From NCBI GenBank assembly GCA_965368335.1, contig CBDUMN010000005.1, forward strand, positions 1 through 64,000: 64,000 bases of DNA, in the 5' to 3' direction. Below the pieces are notes generated by a model, which searched no databases, had not been told where the DNA came from, and worked only from the letters and a program-made list of their open reading frames with translations. The position numbers were made by a program, and so were the translations under genes. Source of the DNA: CBDUMN01 sp965368335. GTDB lineage: Bacteria; Pseudomonadota; Alphaproteobacteria; Rhodospirillales; JAPHRK01. Shown here piece by piece: positions 63,325 to 64,000 of this stretch; positions within the stretch are counted from its first letter, which is position 1; every line of letters begins with the position of its first letter.

Positions 63325-64000
63325 CTAGACCTTCGGTGCGATATCGAGTGCGACGGCGAGGCCCGCATAGACCACGACGGCGACAAGGGTAAGCGGCAGG
63401 AAAATTTTCCAGCCCAAGCGCATGACCTGATCGTAGCGGTAACGCGGATAGGATGCCCGAACCCAAAGGAAGAAGAACAACACAAAGGCCGTCTTCAGCG
63501 AAAACCAGATCGGTCCCGGTATCCAATTGAACGGCGCAAAGTCGAAGAGCGGCAGCCAGCCTCCCAGGAACAGCGTCGTCAACATGCCCGACATAACGAT
63601 CATGTTGGCATATTCACCGAGGAAGAACAGAGCGAAGGCCATGGCCGAATATTCGACGTTGTAGCCAGTCACCAATTCCGCTTCGCCTTCGGGAAGGTCA
63701 AACGGATGGCGCGCCGTTTCCGCGATGATGCAGATCAGGAAGACCACGGCCAGCGGGAACATCGGAATGACGTTCCACATTCCTTTTTGCGACATAACGA
63801 TGCTGTTAAGGTTCATCGAACCAGACCAGAGCAGTACGCAGACCAGAATGAAGCCCATGGCCAGTTCGTAGGAAACCATCTGGGCCGCCTCTCGCAGTCC
63901 GCCAAGGAAGGCGTAGCGGTTGTTGGACGCCCAACCGGCCATCAGGATGCCGTAAACCCCCAGCGAAGAGATCGCCATCAGGTAAAGCAGACCTACGTTG
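63325..64000 (-). CDS. nuoH: NADH-quinone oxidoreductase subunit H, C-terminal part
   Basis: The frame is open to the right edge, so about 225 C-terminal codons are seen; the N-terminal third lies outside. NuoH anchors the quinone site. '[20 protein letters not shown]', '[20 protein letters not shown]' and '[16 protein letters not shown]' are strongly conserved. No defect seen. Confidence 0.97.
   Translation of the reverse strand, partial: NVGLLYLMAISSLGVYGILMAGWASNNRYAFLGGLREAAQMVSYELAMGFILVCVLLWSGSMNLNSIVMSQKGMWNVIPMFPLAVVFLICIIAETARHPFDLPEGEAELVTGYNVEYSAMAFALFFLGEYANMIVMSGMLTTLFLGGWLPLFDFAPFNWIPGPIWFSLKTAFVLFFFLWVRASYPRYRYDQVMRLGWKIFLPLTLVAVVVYAGLAVALDIAPKV

Noticed and set aside
1..64000. 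tRNA or rRNA genes
   Set aside because: No cloverleaf with a GTTCRANNC T-loop or rRNA sequence was recognised in the gaps; a covariance search would be needed to be sure.

Overview
This 64 kb window comes from an alphaproteobacterial chromosome of moderate GC. The evidence is gene order and gene choice. The blocks rpsB-tsf-pyrH-frr-uppS-cdsA-dxr-rseP-bamA-skp-lpxD-fabZ-lpxA-lpxI-lpxB, nuoH-I-J-K-L-M-N-birA-coaX-rnj-mce-DUF1467 and proS-lolC-lolD-dnaE are typical of the class. So are LpxI instead of LpxH, a short prolyl-tRNA synthetase without the editing insertion, and a GAAC-N7-GAAC SOS box before lexA. A Rhodospirillales-like or related marine lineage is plausible, but the window cannot settle the family.

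Layout. 1-1200 is mobile debris: an IS481-type transposase running off the left edge, an older truncated copy of it, and a 105-bp MITE-like element with IS5-type ends. 1230-14224 is an accessory region: a CNNM/CBS membrane protein, a TIGR04372-type glycosyltransferase, a pentapeptide-repeat protein, a LapG-like periplasmic protease, a membrane sensor with a degenerate HD-GYP domain, a 1967-residue FecR/RTX adhesin, and a DsbA-family oxidoreductase. 14214-22812 holds repair and regulatory genes (mfd, sdhE, recG, DUF502, a cyclic-nucleotide-binding protein, a Nudix hydrolase, lexA). 22806-27831 holds comEC, gltX and gltA. 27903-40624 is a long minus-strand envelope operon (isoprenoid, phospholipid, lipid A and outer-membrane assembly) led by pyrH-frr. 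40793-42765 is rpsB-tsf with its own promoter, structured leader and terminator. 42776-49609 is dnaE, lolD, lolC and proS. 49744-52983 is a small insertion (Ala-rich secreted protein, NCS2 purine permease, tag glycosylase) in an otherwise conserved block. 52980-64000 is DUF1467, mce, rnj, coaX, birA and the distal half of the nuo operon, cut at nuoH.

The most interesting part is 4164-13179. A LapG-type cysteine protease, a two-TM sensor whose HD-GYP domain has lost its metal ligands and GYP tyrosine, and a giant adhesin carrying a TAAG motif just after its N-terminal FecR domain lie together. This looks like a Lap-type adhesin retention and release system in which a catalytically dead HD-GYP protein replaces LapD. 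That is an inference; no LapD and no type I secretion genes are visible here. The adhesin leader also carries a strong hairpin and two further inverted repeats. No rRNA, tRNA or CRISPR array was recognised.
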